A stretch of 64,000 nt of DNA from G963665215 sp963665215 (GTDB taxonomy: Bacteria > Chloroflexota > Dehalococcoidia > Lucifugimonadales > CAUZJF01): NCBI GenBank assembly GCA_963665215.2, contig CAXXWW010000017.1:62001-126000 (forward strand). The letters run 5' to 3'. Made by a program: the position numbers and the translations under genes. Numbering within the stretch: position 1 is the first letter of the stretch; the number at the start of each line of letters is the position of its first letter. Below the pieces are notes generated by a model. The model was not told the DNA's origin and searched no databases. It was given only the letters and a program-made list of their open reading frames with translations. Positions 32,441 through 41,386 of this stretch are shown piece after piece.

Positions 32441-34561
32441 AGCGGAGATCGCCGAGACGGTGCCCTCCAGCACCTGGTCCGGGAGGGCGTCCATCGTCAC
32501 TCTGGCCGGAGCGCCTTCCCGAATAAAGAGGACGTCAATCTCGTCCACGATGCCGTCCACCTCGACTGTGGTGGGGTCCACGACCTCGAATACAGGGGTG
32601 TTTGCGTTGACCTCCTGCCGTGCCTCCACGTTCACCATGGAGACCATTGCGTCCCAGGGCGCTCTCAAGGTCGCGCTCTCAAGCCTCTGTAGGGCCACTG
32701 CCAGGGCCGCCTCCGCGGACGCGACCTGGGCTTCCCGCAGCGCGACTTCCAGGGCGTCAACGCTGCCCCTTAGCTCCGCCAGGTCCTCCTCGGCCTTGGA
32801 CAGGCTTGCCTCCGCTACTGGGACCTGCTTCTTCTTCGCCTCCAACTCCAGCGGGCCGGGTCCGCCGGCGAACTCGGCAAGGTCCGCTATGGCATCGTCG
32901 AGGCTGACCTGAGCGAGGGTTACCTGTGTTTGTTTCGCCTTCAATTGTAGTGGATCGGGCCCGCCCGTGACCTCGGCCAGGCTGGCTTCCGCCTCGTCGA
33001 GGTCAGCTTGGGCCAAGGACACCTGCTCTTGCTTGGCCTGCAGCTCCAGTGTGTCGGGCCCCTTTATCAGCTCGGCGAGGCTCACCTCTGCCTCGTCGAG
33101 GCTGGCCTTCGCAATGGCTAGCTGGTCATACTTGCGGTCCACTTCTAAGGTATCAGACCCGGCATTCAGGTCGGTGAAGGCCGTCTGGGCGTCAGCGAGG
33201 CTCTCCTCGGCGCGCGCGATCGCGGTCCTGGCGTTGGCCACCGCTTTTTCTGCCTGAGTTTCAATCATGTCCAGTTGGGCTTCCGCGTCCTTCAGGGTGT
33301 CCCAGGCATCGTCAAAACTTTTTGCTACGCAGATACTCTGCCCCGCGGGGTCCCCGCCGTTGCACGTGGCCGCGAACGCACCCGGGTATAAGTTCAGCCA
33401 CGCGTACACCACGGTCTCGTTCCACCTGGTGGCCGGATCATCACGGGAGCCCTGGGCCAGCCACGCCTTGCCCAGGTCATAGAATCGCAAGTCTGTGTCG
33501 AACAGGGTCGCCAGGTCTGTGCCCCACAATTCCAAGAGACTGGTCGGGTCCATGTCTGTCTCCCCCTGGTCGATCTCAGCCCCTAGCCACTGTCGGAAGA
33601 CATCACGATATCCCTCAAACGAGGTCGCAACCGAATCGACGGCATCCAGCTGCTGGTCATCCCAGTCCCCTCGAGTAAGCTTCAGGTCCCGGTGCGCGTT
33701 TTCCAGGGACGTAGCGGCGAATCCTATCTGGGATTGGGCTTTGGCAATATCCTCCTCGCTGGGGCCGTTTATCAGCGCATGGAGGGTGGTCGAGGCGTTG
33801 TCCACGGCGAGTCTCGCATCGGTGACCCTGGCAATGGACTGTGCCATGTCCTGGGGCGTCGGCTCAATCAGACGGTCGAGGGCTTCCTGCACATCCTGGA
33901 GGCCACGCTTGGAGGCAACCAGTGCCGCTTCGGCCTGGATAACGTCTCGAGGTGTCGGGTTCAGCAGCCTGTCAAGGGCTTCCTGGGCGTCCTCCAGGGC
34001 TAGCTGGGCGCTTGCCACTGTTGCTTCAGCCTGGGCGATTACCTGGGAGGTTGGCTCCATCAGGTCGGCCAGCAGGTCCCGGGCGTCCTCGAGCGTGATC
34101 CTCGCGTTGGCTACTCCGGCTTCGGCCTGGGCAAGATCCAGCAGCGTATGAGGGTCTCTCGCCTTGGCTAGAGCCTCGTTGGCAGCCTGGAGATCGACCC
34201 GCGCACCGGCGACTGCCTCCTCCAGGCCTGCGACCGCCTCCGAATCCAACCTGGCCAGCAGCTCTCCCCCCCGGACCTGCTGCCCCTCCTCTACAAGCAC
34301 CTCCCCGACATTGCCCCGGCTGCCGAAGGTCAGCAGCTCCCTTTCAGGATAGACCAGGCTGCCGTTGACGGAGACCTCGTTTAGCAGGTTGCCATACTGT
34401 ATGGGGATGAGCTGTTCGTCCTCCCCCAGGCCGACCTGACCTGAGCTGCCTAACAACGCGTAGACTCCATAGGCAATGCCGATTCCCCCGGCCAGCACGG
34501 CAGCAAGTGTCCCGATTTGCCACAGCTTCAAGCCCTTCAACGCGTCCAAGATTGCTCCCAT
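32440..34561 (-). pseudogene. HlyD/MFP-family adaptor with long repeated coiled coil, C-terminus lost
   Basis: About 707 codons remain; the frame closes at 32426 with four foreign residues. A membrane anchor (LWQIGTLAAVLAGGIGIAYG) precedes the first lipoyl half (GNVGEVLVEEGQQVRGGELLARLDSEAV). Then follow hundreds of residues of alpha-helical hairpin built from repeats such as AEATVASAQLALEDAQEALD and three copies of a block starting G-P-(D/G)-(T/P)-L-(E/Q)-L. The second lipoyl half (ATLRAPWDAMVSMVNVEARQ) and the start of the beta-barrel domain (PTTVEVDGIVDEIDV) follow. It stops at GTVSAIS, so the end of the beta-barrel and the membrane-proximal domain are missing. Intact proteins bridge ABC or RND exporters to the envelope. 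Confidence 0.8.
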
Positions 34562-35219
34562 GACATCTCCAAAGGATATATTTAACCCATGTTGCTGGTG
34601 TTACATTGAGCAGACCGCATGATACACGGCGTGTTGAAGTCTCCTCGCTCGCTAAATTACAACGCACACCTCTCGAAAAGGTTACTGTCTGATTGGCCGC
34701 CAATCAGGGCACCCTGATTCACCTCTGGATGTCATACGTGGGGCTTCGCCCAACACCTTCCGGTGACCAACTCTCAACACTCGGTCCGGTCCGCCGGCGC
34801 CGACAGCCCTCGGTGGCGCTGCACCGCGGTCCCGCAGTCCATCCTGCATGGCCGCAACCGTGGGCGATCTGGCCAAGGAGGCGCCGGATTCCTTCATGAG
34901 TGGCGCCCGAGTGCCTGCCCGGGGCGTTGCAGTGGGCCGGTTGATAAGAACGGCCCTCGAAGGCGGCGGACGCGGGCGTTCGGGTGTGCGGCTCTCTCTA
35001 AGCCTGCGCCGCGACACCCCAAATGCCATCCACGTTGTGGCCAGGCCACTGAGGTGGGTGATAGCGGTGAATTACGCTTAATTGTGAAAAATTTATCGAG
35101 GCCGCTGGCATCATGCTCAGCAAAAAACGGCTATGGCGGAAAAAGGCTATGACACACAATCAAATGTATCAGTTCCGCCTCGTGTTCTGGAATAGTGTCG
35201 GATTTCACAAACATTTTCG
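34562..35219. other. Gene-free region between the HlyD-like gene and tRNA-Ser
   Basis: About 660 bases hold no supported gene. Frames seen on both strands lack ribosome-binding sites and family motifs. The part from 35040 onward becomes AT-rich (ttgtgaaaaatttatcg), leading into the tRNA promoter. An upstream promoter for the HlyD-like gene must lie near 34562-34640 but is not clear. Confidence 0.4.
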
Positions 35220-35248
35220 TTGCATAGTAGGTGTACCTTTGCTATATT
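35220..35248 (+). promoter_or_regulatory. Promoter for tRNA-Ser (and possibly miaB)
   Basis: TTGCAT (35220-35225) and TATATT (35243-35248) are separated by 17 bases and end 24 bases before the mature tRNA. Confidence 0.65.
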
Positions 35249-35272
35249 GATACCGAAGCCGGACAGGTAGAG

Positions 35273-35364
35273 GGAGGGATCGCATAGTGGCCTAGTGCGG
35301 GCGCCTGCTAAGCGCTTAGGGGGAGAAATCCTTCTCGTGGGTTCGAATCCCATTCCCTCCGCCA
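35273..35364 (+). tRNA. tRNA-Ser (anticodon GCU)
   Basis: The acceptor stem GGAGGGA pairs with TCCCTCC, followed by G and an encoded CCA. The anticodon loop reads CTGCTAA with anticodon GCT. There is a long variable arm as expected for class II tRNA-Ser, and the T-arm reads GTGGGTTCGAATCCCAT. It is 92 bases with CCA. It reads AGC/AGU codons. It ends 21 bases before the miaB start and probably shares a primary transcript with it. Confidence 0.95.
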
Positions 35365-35385
35365 CGACCGGGACCGGGGTAGCTA

Positions 35386-36672
35386 TTGGACCTCCATAGC
35401 TTCTACATATGGACTATCGGCTGCCAGATGAACAAGGCCGATTCCGAGCGCCTTGAGAGCGCTCTGGGCCAGATGGGCCTCTCGCAGGCCGGGTCTGTCA
35501 ATGACGCCGATGTCATCGTTTTAAACAGCTGCGTCGTGCGGCAGAGCGCCGAGGACAGGGTGGTGGGGATGCTGGGAAGCCTCAAGCCGCTCAAGTGGCG
35601 GGGCCCAGATAAGGTCATCGCCTTGATGGGCTGCATGGTGGGACCCAAGACCGCCCCTCTGGAGCAGCGATTCCCCTATGTAGATGTCTTCATGCGGCCT
35701 CAGCAGTACCAGCCGCTCATAGAGTTGGTCGGCGAGCGGATGGGCATAGACCCCGAGGGGTGTGTTGGACCGCTGACGGCGCAGGCCGCCGTGACCGCGT
35801 TCGTTCCCATCATCCACGGCTGCGACAAGTTCTGCGCATTCTGCATAATCCCTTACCGGCGGGGAAGAGAGGTGAGCCGCGCCATCGATGACATCGTCGG
35901 CGAGGCGCAACGGCTTGCCGAAAGGGGCGTTAGAGAAGTCACGCTGCTGGGCCAGAACGTCGACTCCTACGGACACGACCTGCCGGCCTACCCGGACCTG
36001 GGCGACCTCCTGGCCGCCGTGAGCGAGGTGGACGCGATTGAGCGCGTTCGATTCCTCACCTCCCACCCCAACGACATGAGCGACCATATAGTCGACTCCG
36101 TCGCGGGGCTTGAAAAAGTGTGCGAGCACATCAACCTGCCGTTCCAGGCGGGTGATGACGAGATTCTGGAGAAGATGCGCAGGGGATATACCAACAGCGA
36201 CTACCGACGTCTGGTGGACAAGATACGCGACCGCATCCCCGGTGTCTCAATGAGCACCGACTTGATCGTCGGGTTCTGCGGCGAAACGGACCGGCAGTTC
36301 GAGCGCAGCCTGGAGATGGTGCGCGACATGCGGTTCGATAAGGTCCACGCCGCCGCTTACTCTACCCGGGAGGGGACCATCGCGGCGCGCCACATGGAAG
36401 ACGACGTGCCCTCGGAGGACAAAAAGGCCCGCCTCAAGGCTATCGAGGAGCTGCAGGCCGGCATCCAGGACGAAATCAACAGCCGCCTCAGGGAAAAGAC
36501 GCTGGAGGTCCTCGTGGAGGGGCTAAAGCGAGGGAAGGCAGAGGGACGCGACCGTAACGACAAGCTGGTCTACATCGAGGACGGCCACGACCGGATCGGT
36601 GAGATGGTGGACGTAAAGATAGACAGTACGAGCCCCTGGTCGCTCCGGGGCACGGTGGTCTCCCTAGCATAG
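35386..36672 (+). CDS. miaB: MiaB: tRNA (N6-isopentenyladenosine-37-C2) methylthiotransferase
   Basis: This 428-residue radical-SAM enzyme adds a methylthio group to i6A37 of tRNAs reading UNN codons. The N-terminal UPF0004 domain carries the auxiliary 4Fe-4S cysteines Cys13 (TIGCQMN), Cys49 (NSCVVR) and Cys83 (MGCMVG). The SAM cluster motif CDKFCAFC supplies Cys146, 150 and 153. A C-terminal TRAM domain (about 360-428; LEVLVEGLKRG...GEMVDVKI) binds tRNA. The frame opens at TTG 35386 with a poor ribosome-binding site. Related MtaB/RimO are less likely because the GCQMN start and TLLGQNVDSYG are MiaB-like. Confidence 0.92.
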   Translation: MDLHSFYIWTIGCQMNKADSERLESALGQMGLSQAGSVNDADVIVLNSCVVRQSAEDRVVGMLGSLKPLKWRGPDKVIALMGCMVGPKTAPLEQRFPYVDVFMRPQQYQPLIELVGERMGIDPEGCVGPLTAQAAVTAFVPIIHGCDKFCAFCIIPYRRGREVSRAIDDIVGEAQRLAERGVREVTLLGQNVDSYGHDLPAYPDLGDLLAAVSEVDAIERVRFLTSHPNDMSDHIVDSVAGLEKVCEHINLPFQAGDDEILEKMRRGYTNSDYRRLVDKIRDRIPGVSMSTDLIVGFCGETDRQFERSLEMVRDMRFDKVHAAAYSTREGTIAARHMEDDVPSEDKKARLKAIEELQAGIQDEINSRLREKTLEVLVEGLKRGKAEGRDRNDKLVYIEDGHDRIGEMVDVKIDSTSPWSLRGTVVSLA

Positions 36673-36691
36673 GGGGCGCCGGAGGAGCTAA

Positions 36692-37900
36692 ATGGTTACC
36701 CAGGTCAAGGAACCGACAATCCCCATCACGGAGATCGAGCAGTCTGCCTTCTGCCAGACGGACGAAGAGCTCAAGACCAAGACCCTGGAGGAGGAGTACA
36801 GGTCTGGGGTCCAGTGGCAAAAGCTGCCCATTTCCTATCTGAAGATGTCGCCGGAGGAGCTTGACCTCCGGATCGCGGAAGCCAGGTCAGCTATCGGTGA
36901 CCGCCTCCTGATCCTCGGCCACCACTATCAGCGAAACGAGATCATCAAGTACGCCGACCTGCGCGGCGACTCTTTCAAGCTCTCTCAATATGCAGCCTCT
37001 CAGAAGGACGCCGAGTACATCATGTTCTGTGGGGTCCACTTCATGGCGGAGACGGCTGACATCCTGAGCTCCCCTCACCAGAAGGTGATGCTGCCGAATT
37101 TGACCGCAGGTTGCTCCATGGCGGACATGGCGCATATAGACGATGTCCTGGACTGCTGGGACGACCTGCAGGACTTGCTGGGCGGCGCCGGTGGCATCGC
37201 CCCGGTCACATACATGAACTCCACGGCCGGCATCAAGGCGATGTGCGGCCGCAACAATGGCATCGTGTGCACCTCGAGCAACGCCACGGCCACTTTCGAG
37301 TGGGCCTACGGGCATGCCGAGCGCGTGCTGTTCCTGCCCGACCAGCACCTGGGCCGAAATACCGCGTTGAAGCTGGGAATCGGCGTGGAGGAGATGCTGG
37401 TCTGGAATCCGTTCAAGCCGCTGGGCGGTCACACGGAAGAAGAGCTGCGCAGCGCCAAGGTCATCCTGTGGCAGGGCCACTGCTCGGTCCACACCCGGTT
37501 CAGCGTAGACCAGATAGACGAGGCGCGCAGCCGGCATCCCGACGTCAAGGTGGTCGTGCACCCTGAGTGCTTCATGGAGGTTGTTCAGGCGGCCGACATG
37601 CACGGCTCGACGGAGTTCATCATCAACGTAATCAACGAGTCGCCGCCCGGAAGCGTTTGGGCGGTCGGCACCGAGATCAGCCTCGTGAACCGCGTGGCGC
37701 AGCAAAATCCCGACAAGACTGTATTCTGTCTCGACTCGGTGGTCTGCCCCTGTTCGACGATGTATCGGATCCATCCAGCGTACATGTCGTGGGTCCTGGA
37801 TGGATTGAACGCCGGCGTGGTCGTCAACCAGATCAAGGTGGACGACGAGACCGCGGCACAGGCCAGGGTGGCGCTGGACCGCATGCTTTCGGTGGTGTAG
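36692..37900 (+). CDS. nadA: Quinolinate synthase A
   Basis: NadA condenses iminoaspartate with dihydroxyacetone phosphate to quinolinate using a 4Fe-4S cluster. The 402-residue protein has the three pseudo-repeated domains, with ILGHHYQRNEI, RGDSFKLSQ, the cluster Cys113 in FCGVHFMAE, PVTYMNSTAGIKA, CTSSNATATFEWA, FLPDQHLGRNTA, VVHPECFMEV (second cluster Cys), GTEISLVNR and DSVVCPCSTMYR (third). An N-terminal extension of about 60 residues precedes the core. A GGAGG site lies just upstream of the ATG. It follows miaB by 19 bases and precedes nadC. Confidence 0.96.
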   Translation: MVTQVKEPTIPITEIEQSAFCQTDEELKTKTLEEEYRSGVQWQKLPISYLKMSPEELDLRIAEARSAIGDRLLILGHHYQRNEIIKYADLRGDSFKLSQYAASQKDAEYIMFCGVHFMAETADILSSPHQKVMLPNLTAGCSMADMAHIDDVLDCWDDLQDLLGGAGGIAPVTYMNSTAGIKAMCGRNNGIVCTSSNATATFEWAYGHAERVLFLPDQHLGRNTALKLGIGVEEMLVWNPFKPLGGHTEEELRSAKVILWQGHCSVHTRFSVDQIDEARSRHPDVKVVVHPECFMEVVQAADMHGSTEFIINVINESPPGSVWAVGTEISLVNRVAQQNPDKTVFCLDSVVCPCSTMYRIHPAYMSWVLDGLNAGVVVNQIKVDDETAAQARVALDRMLSVV

Positions 37901-38043
37901 GCCCTTTTTCCATTCCCACACCCCCTCGGTGGACTTCCGGGTGGAGACCTTTCCCCAAATCGCTCTGCGGGGACAAGCCGCAATCGGACCAGACCCCGCC
38001 ATGGGCGACTGCGCCATCGGATTGCCGGTGTGGAGGAAGCCCC

Positions 38044-38910
38044 TTGATTCCCATCGCATCTGAAATCGATGCGCTGATAGACCGGGCCCTGGCAGAGGAC
38101 CTCCACGGCGGCGACCCCACGACGGACACCCTGATACCCGGTGACCTGTCCGGCAGGGCGGTGGTGGTAGCCAAGGCGGCGGGCATCCTCGCCGGGGTCG
38201 ATGTCTGCATTGCCGTATTTCGCCGCGTTGACCCCACGGTGGAGGCCAGAGCGCTGCTGGCGGACGGCTCCTCGCTGACCGCAATCGATGGCGGCCATGA
38301 GGGCGACGTGATAGCCGAGATCGAGGGATCGGTCTCGTCGATACTCAGGGCCGAGAGGACAGCGCTCAATTTTCTCCAGCACATGAGCGGCGTCGCTACG
38401 CAGACGAGACGGTACGTAGTCGCCGTGGACGGACATGAGGTGCAGATCCTGGACACTCGGAAGACGCTCCCCGGCCTGCGCAGCCTTCAAAAGTACGCGG
38501 TGGTCGTGGGCGGAGGCAAGAACCATCGGCGTAGCCTCGGCGATGGTATCCTGATAAAGGACAACCACATAGTCGCCGCGCGCCGCCGCGGGCTGGACCT
38601 GAGAGACGCCGTTCGGACGGCTCGGGAAGGCGCTCCCCATGCCCTGAGAGTCGAGGTGGAGGTCGAGGACCTGGACCAGGTACGAGAGGCTCTGGACGCG
38701 GGCGCGGATATCCTCCTGCTAGACAACATGGGCCTTGAGCAGATGGGTGAGGCGGTGGTGCTGGCTGGGGGTAAGGCGATCACAGAGGCTTCGGGCGGAA
38801 TCACCCTGGAGAACGTCCGAGCGGTGGCCGCAACGGGTGTCGATCTCATCTCAGTGGGCGCGTTGACTCACTCCGTCAGTGCCCTTGACATAAGCCTGGA
38901 GCTGGTGTGA
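38044..38910 (+). CDS. nadC: Nicotinate-nucleotide pyrophosphorylase (carboxylating), quinolinate phosphoribosyltransferase
   Basis: NadC converts quinolinate and PRPP to nicotinate mononucleotide. Starting at a TTG (38044) with GGAGG 9 bases upstream gives a 288-residue protein, the usual length. The N-terminal part has ALAEDLHGGDPTTDTLIP. The alpha/beta-barrel has ERTALNFLQHMSGVATQTRR, ILDTRKTLPGLRSLQKYAVVVGGGKNHR, GILIKDNHI, VEVEVEDLDQV, ILLLDNM and EASGGITLENV, covering the known phosphoribosyl and quinolinate-binding residues. The open frame extends upstream, but that part is antisense to nothing recognisable and overlaps nadA. No nadB is nearby. Confidence 0.95.
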   Translation: MIPIASEIDALIDRALAEDLHGGDPTTDTLIPGDLSGRAVVVAKAAGILAGVDVCIAVFRRVDPTVEARALLADGSSLTAIDGGHEGDVIAEIEGSVSSILRAERTALNFLQHMSGVATQTRRYVVAVDGHEVQILDTRKTLPGLRSLQKYAVVVGGGKNHRRSLGDGILIKDNHIVAARRRGLDLRDAVRTAREGAPHALRVEVEVEDLDQVREALDAGADILLLDNMGLEQMGEAVVLAGGKAITEASGGITLENVRAVAATGVDLISVGALTHSVSALDISLELV

Positions 38911-38931
38911 GAGGCCCGTGAGGCCGGGGCC

Positions 38932-40254
38932 GTGGGGGCCGCAAGGATGTTGAGGGTGTACGCCTTCGTAGTGCTGCTGTCCTCTATCATGGTGGCGGTG
39001 GTCGTGCTGGGCGGCCACGGAGGGACCTCGTCGACCACGGAGCCGGTGCCGCCCAGCACGGCGGTGGACCGCATCGCCTACGTCGGCCCGGACGGCCCGA
39101 TACGTACGGTGAACCCCAACGGGACGCGCAAGATCACGATCACCCCGGATGAAGGAGTCTACAGCTGGCCCACTTGGTCTCCCAATGGGCGGAAGCTGGT
39201 TTTCTCAGGCGTGACCGGGGCGGAGACGGATGAGCCTCGTGTTAGCCTCTATGCCTATAATGCGTTTACGCGGCAGCTGCGAGAGCTCCACGTGCGGGAG
39301 CCTGGAGTCACGGGCCTGGTGGCTACCAACGCCCCCCACTATCCGATCTGGGCGCCCAATGGCAACTATCTTGCGTTTATCGGCAGCACCGGGGGCGGCT
39401 TGCGTCTTTACCTGGACGACCTCCGGGACGGCGAGGGCCCGAAGCCGGCGGTGGACGATGCGCCGCTCTGGTTGGACTGGTCGGCGGACTCCCAGTATCT
39501 CCTGGTCCAGCGCCAAGGAGACCACTATCTTGTGGACATGGAGCCTTTTTTCCGCGAGGGAGCCATGACGACCCTTGAAATCCAGTCCGACGGCTTTGGA
39601 TATAATGTGCCGTCGTGGAACCCCGCGGGTGACGAGTATGCCTTTGTATCCGGCGACATCGCCGGGGGCTATGGCCTCTTCACGTCGCGCCCCAACGGTG
39701 ACGCCCAAGTTCTCGTAGAAAGAGTCTCGCCCAGCACGGCGTTTCTGTGGTCCCCGGACGGCCGGTCACTGGCGGTTACCCAGTCGGACCGATTGCTCAT
39801 CACGTCCCTGTTGCGACTGTCGGTCTACACGCGGGTCAGCCTGTATGGGCAGGACGGCTCCACGCACCCGGTCGACATCGAGGAGAACGTCGTTGCCTTC
39901 TTCTGGTCGCCGGACAGTACGAAGCTGGCGTACGTGACACTCACCGAGACGCCGGGCGTGCTCCGGTGGAAGATCTTTAATGTCCTTGATGGAGCGAGCT
40001 GGACCCTGACCGATTTTATCCCTTCCCTCGATCAGCTGACCGTGTATCGCCACTTCGATCAGTACGCCCACTCCCATTCGCTGTGGTCTCCCGACAGCAC
40101 GTCACTCGTATTCGCCGGGAGGACGGTCGGCGGGGCCACCTCCGCCTCGCTGAGGCAGCGGCAACCCGACCGGATCGTCGTGGTATCCACACACCGCTTC
40201 TCGTTTGTAAGTGCCATAGCCAACGGGGTCTTGGGCTTCTGGTCACCCCGCTAG
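38932..40254 (+). CDS. Membrane-anchored TolB-like beta-propeller protein
   Basis: This 440-residue protein has an N-terminal hydrophobic segment (YAFVVLLSSIMVAVVVLGG) that would anchor or export it, a Thr/Ser/Pro linker, then at least six PD40/WD40-like repeats with the pattern W-x-P-(D/N)-G/S-x-x-L-x-F (SWPTWSPNGRKLVFSG, YPIWAPNGNYLAFIGS, FLWSPDGRSLAVTQ, FFWSPDSTKLAYVT, SLWSPDSTSLVFAG). It is predicted to form an extracytoplasmic propeller. A GTG start at 38932 is chosen; ATG 38947 is an alternative. It follows nadC by 21 bases but has no obvious link to NAD synthesis. Function unknown. Confidence 0.85.
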   Translation: MGAARMLRVYAFVVLLSSIMVAVVVLGGHGGTSSTTEPVPPSTAVDRIAYVGPDGPIRTVNPNGTRKITITPDEGVYSWPTWSPNGRKLVFSGVTGAETDEPRVSLYAYNAFTRQLRELHVREPGVTGLVATNAPHYPIWAPNGNYLAFIGSTGGGLRLYLDDLRDGEGPKPAVDDAPLWLDWSADSQYLLVQRQGDHYLVDMEPFFREGAMTTLEIQSDGFGYNVPSWNPAGDEYAFVSGDIAGGYGLFTSRPNGDAQVLVERVSPSTAFLWSPDGRSLAVTQSDRLLITSLLRLSVYTRVSLYGQDGSTHPVDIEENVVAFFWSPDSTKLAYVTLTETPGVLRWKIFNVLDGASWTLTDFIPSLDQLTVYRHFDQYAHSHSLWSPDSTSLVFAGRTVGGATSASLRQRQPDRIVVVSTHRFSFVSAIANGVLGFWSPR

Positions 40255-40299
40255 CCTTCACCGCGGCTTTGCACAAGAAGTAGCGCGGTCGTGTGAATT

Positions 40300-40376
40300 G
40301 CCCGTCGACAAGCTCAGGGCGAACGGTTGGTTTATCGCTCCGTTCGTGGTGAGCCTGTCGAACCACGCCTCCGCAT
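40300..40376. repeat. Imperfect inverted pair of the dispersed CTGAGC repeat
   Basis: GTCGACAAGCTCAGGGCGAACGG and, after about 13 bases, CCGTTCGTGGTGAGCCTGTCGA form a long imperfect hairpin between the TolB-like gene and dtd, which converge. The position between two stop codons would suit a bidirectional terminator or REP-like role. Confidence 0.75.
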
Positions 40377-40399
40377 TCCACCTTTTGATGCAAAGCCCT

Positions 40400-40864
40400 T
40401 CACCGCCGTCTGGGGCGGTCCCGGTCGGACGAGTCGACCATGATGGTGACGGGGCCGTCGTTGTGGATGGATACCAACATGTGCGCCTGAAACCGGCCCT
40501 GCTCCACGGCCAGCCCCGTCTCGCCGAACAGCTCCACGGCCCGGTGGAAAAGCTTTTCGGCGCGCTCCGGCGGTGCGGCTTCCACGAAGCTGGGGCGGCG
40601 GCCCTTACGCGTGTCGCCATAGAGGGTGAACTGGCTGACAATCAAAAGCTCGGCGCCTGTGTCCAGCGCCGAGCGGTTAAACCTTCCGTCTTCATCGGCA
40701 AAGATGCGAAGATTCACGACCTTACCGACTGTGTAGCGGGCCTCCTCCTCACTGTCCTCGCGGGCTATGCCCAGCAGGATCACCAACCCCGGTCCAGTGC
40801 TCCCGACAAGCTCGGAACCAACCGTCACTGATGCCTTGGAGACCCGCTGTACCAGGGCGCGCAA
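40400..40864 (-). CDS. dtd: D-aminoacyl-tRNA deacylase
   Basis: Dtd hydrolyses D-amino acids, and glycine on tRNA-Ala, from tRNA. The 154-residue protein opens MRALVQRVSKASVTVG, has the catalytic SQFTLYGDTRKGRRPSF block and the second active-site motif NDGPVTIMV, matching the SQFTL and NxGP(V/F)T motifs of the family. The length is typical. It is followed on the same strand by fmdB-like and purL genes upstream. Confidence 0.95.
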   Translation of the reverse strand: MRALVQRVSKASVTVGSELVGSTGPGLVILLGIAREDSEEEARYTVGKVVNLRIFADEDGRFNRSALDTGAELLIVSQFTLYGDTRKGRRPSFVEAAPPERAEKLFHRAVELFGETGLAVEQGRFQAHMLVSIHNDGPVTIMVDSSDRDRPRRR

Positions 40865-40879
40865 CGGTTTACGGCCTTC

Positions 40880-41191
40880 CTACGATTTCGCCGTCGGCTC
40901 CTTGTCGGGTTTCCCCTTGGAGCTTGAGTCAGATTCAGCCTTTGACTCTGACTTGGAGCTCTTGTCGGAGTCCGACTCCCGGCGGCTCGCAGCCGAATTC
41001 GAGGAGCCCCTGCCCTTTCCGTAGTCGTTGACGTAAAAGCCGCTGCCCTTGAATACAACGGGCACGGAGTGGATTATGCGGCGGGACCCGTTCTGGCAGA
41101 CGGGGCAGGTGGCCACCGGCTCCGAAGAGAAACTCTGCCTGACCTCAAACCGGTGCTTACAGGTCTGACATTCGTAGTCGTACCTCGGCAA
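40880..41191 (-). CDS. FmdB-family zinc-ribbon protein
   Basis: A TTG start at 41191 (GGGAGG 7 bases upstream) gives a 103-residue protein beginning PRYDYECQTCKHRFEVRQSF, the hallmark of FmdB/YcfA-type zinc ribbons, with the second pair in ATCPVCQNGSRR. It also has the GSGFYVNDYGKG motif of the family. The tail is a low-complexity Ser/Lys/Asp/Glu stretch. Relatives are thought to regulate transcription or to bind metal, without firm proof. A longer frame extends to 41368, but its extra 59 residues look non-coding. Confidence 0.88.
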   Translation of the reverse strand: MPRYDYECQTCKHRFEVRQSFSSEPVATCPVCQNGSRRIIHSVPVVFKGSGFYVNDYGKGRGSSNSAASRRESDSDKSSKSESKAESDSSSKGKPDKEPTAKS

Positions 41192-41386
41192 AAAGGCCTC
41201 CCTTTCCAAACACATAGTTAGCACCCCTATCTGATGGCTGCTAACGCTACTCTCAAATTTAGCATTGGATACGGATAGTGTCAAGCTGAGGAAGTTTCTT
41301 AATTCCATAAAAGCCACCCTACAAGGATGCCGCCTATCGGAGCGCCACGAAGCCTGGCTGGAGGCCAACCGGTCGGTTGGGAGCGC

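Noticed and set aside
35273..36672. Functional link between tRNA-Ser and miaB
   Set aside because: MiaB acts on tRNAs reading UNN codons; tRNA-Ser(GCU) reads AGY and is expected to carry t6A37. Adjacency is probably only cotranscription.
37567..38043. N-terminal extension of nadC overlapping nadA
   Set aside because: The extra frame runs through the end of nadA, shows no family similarity, and a TTG with a good ribosome-binding site at 38044 gives the normal NadC length.
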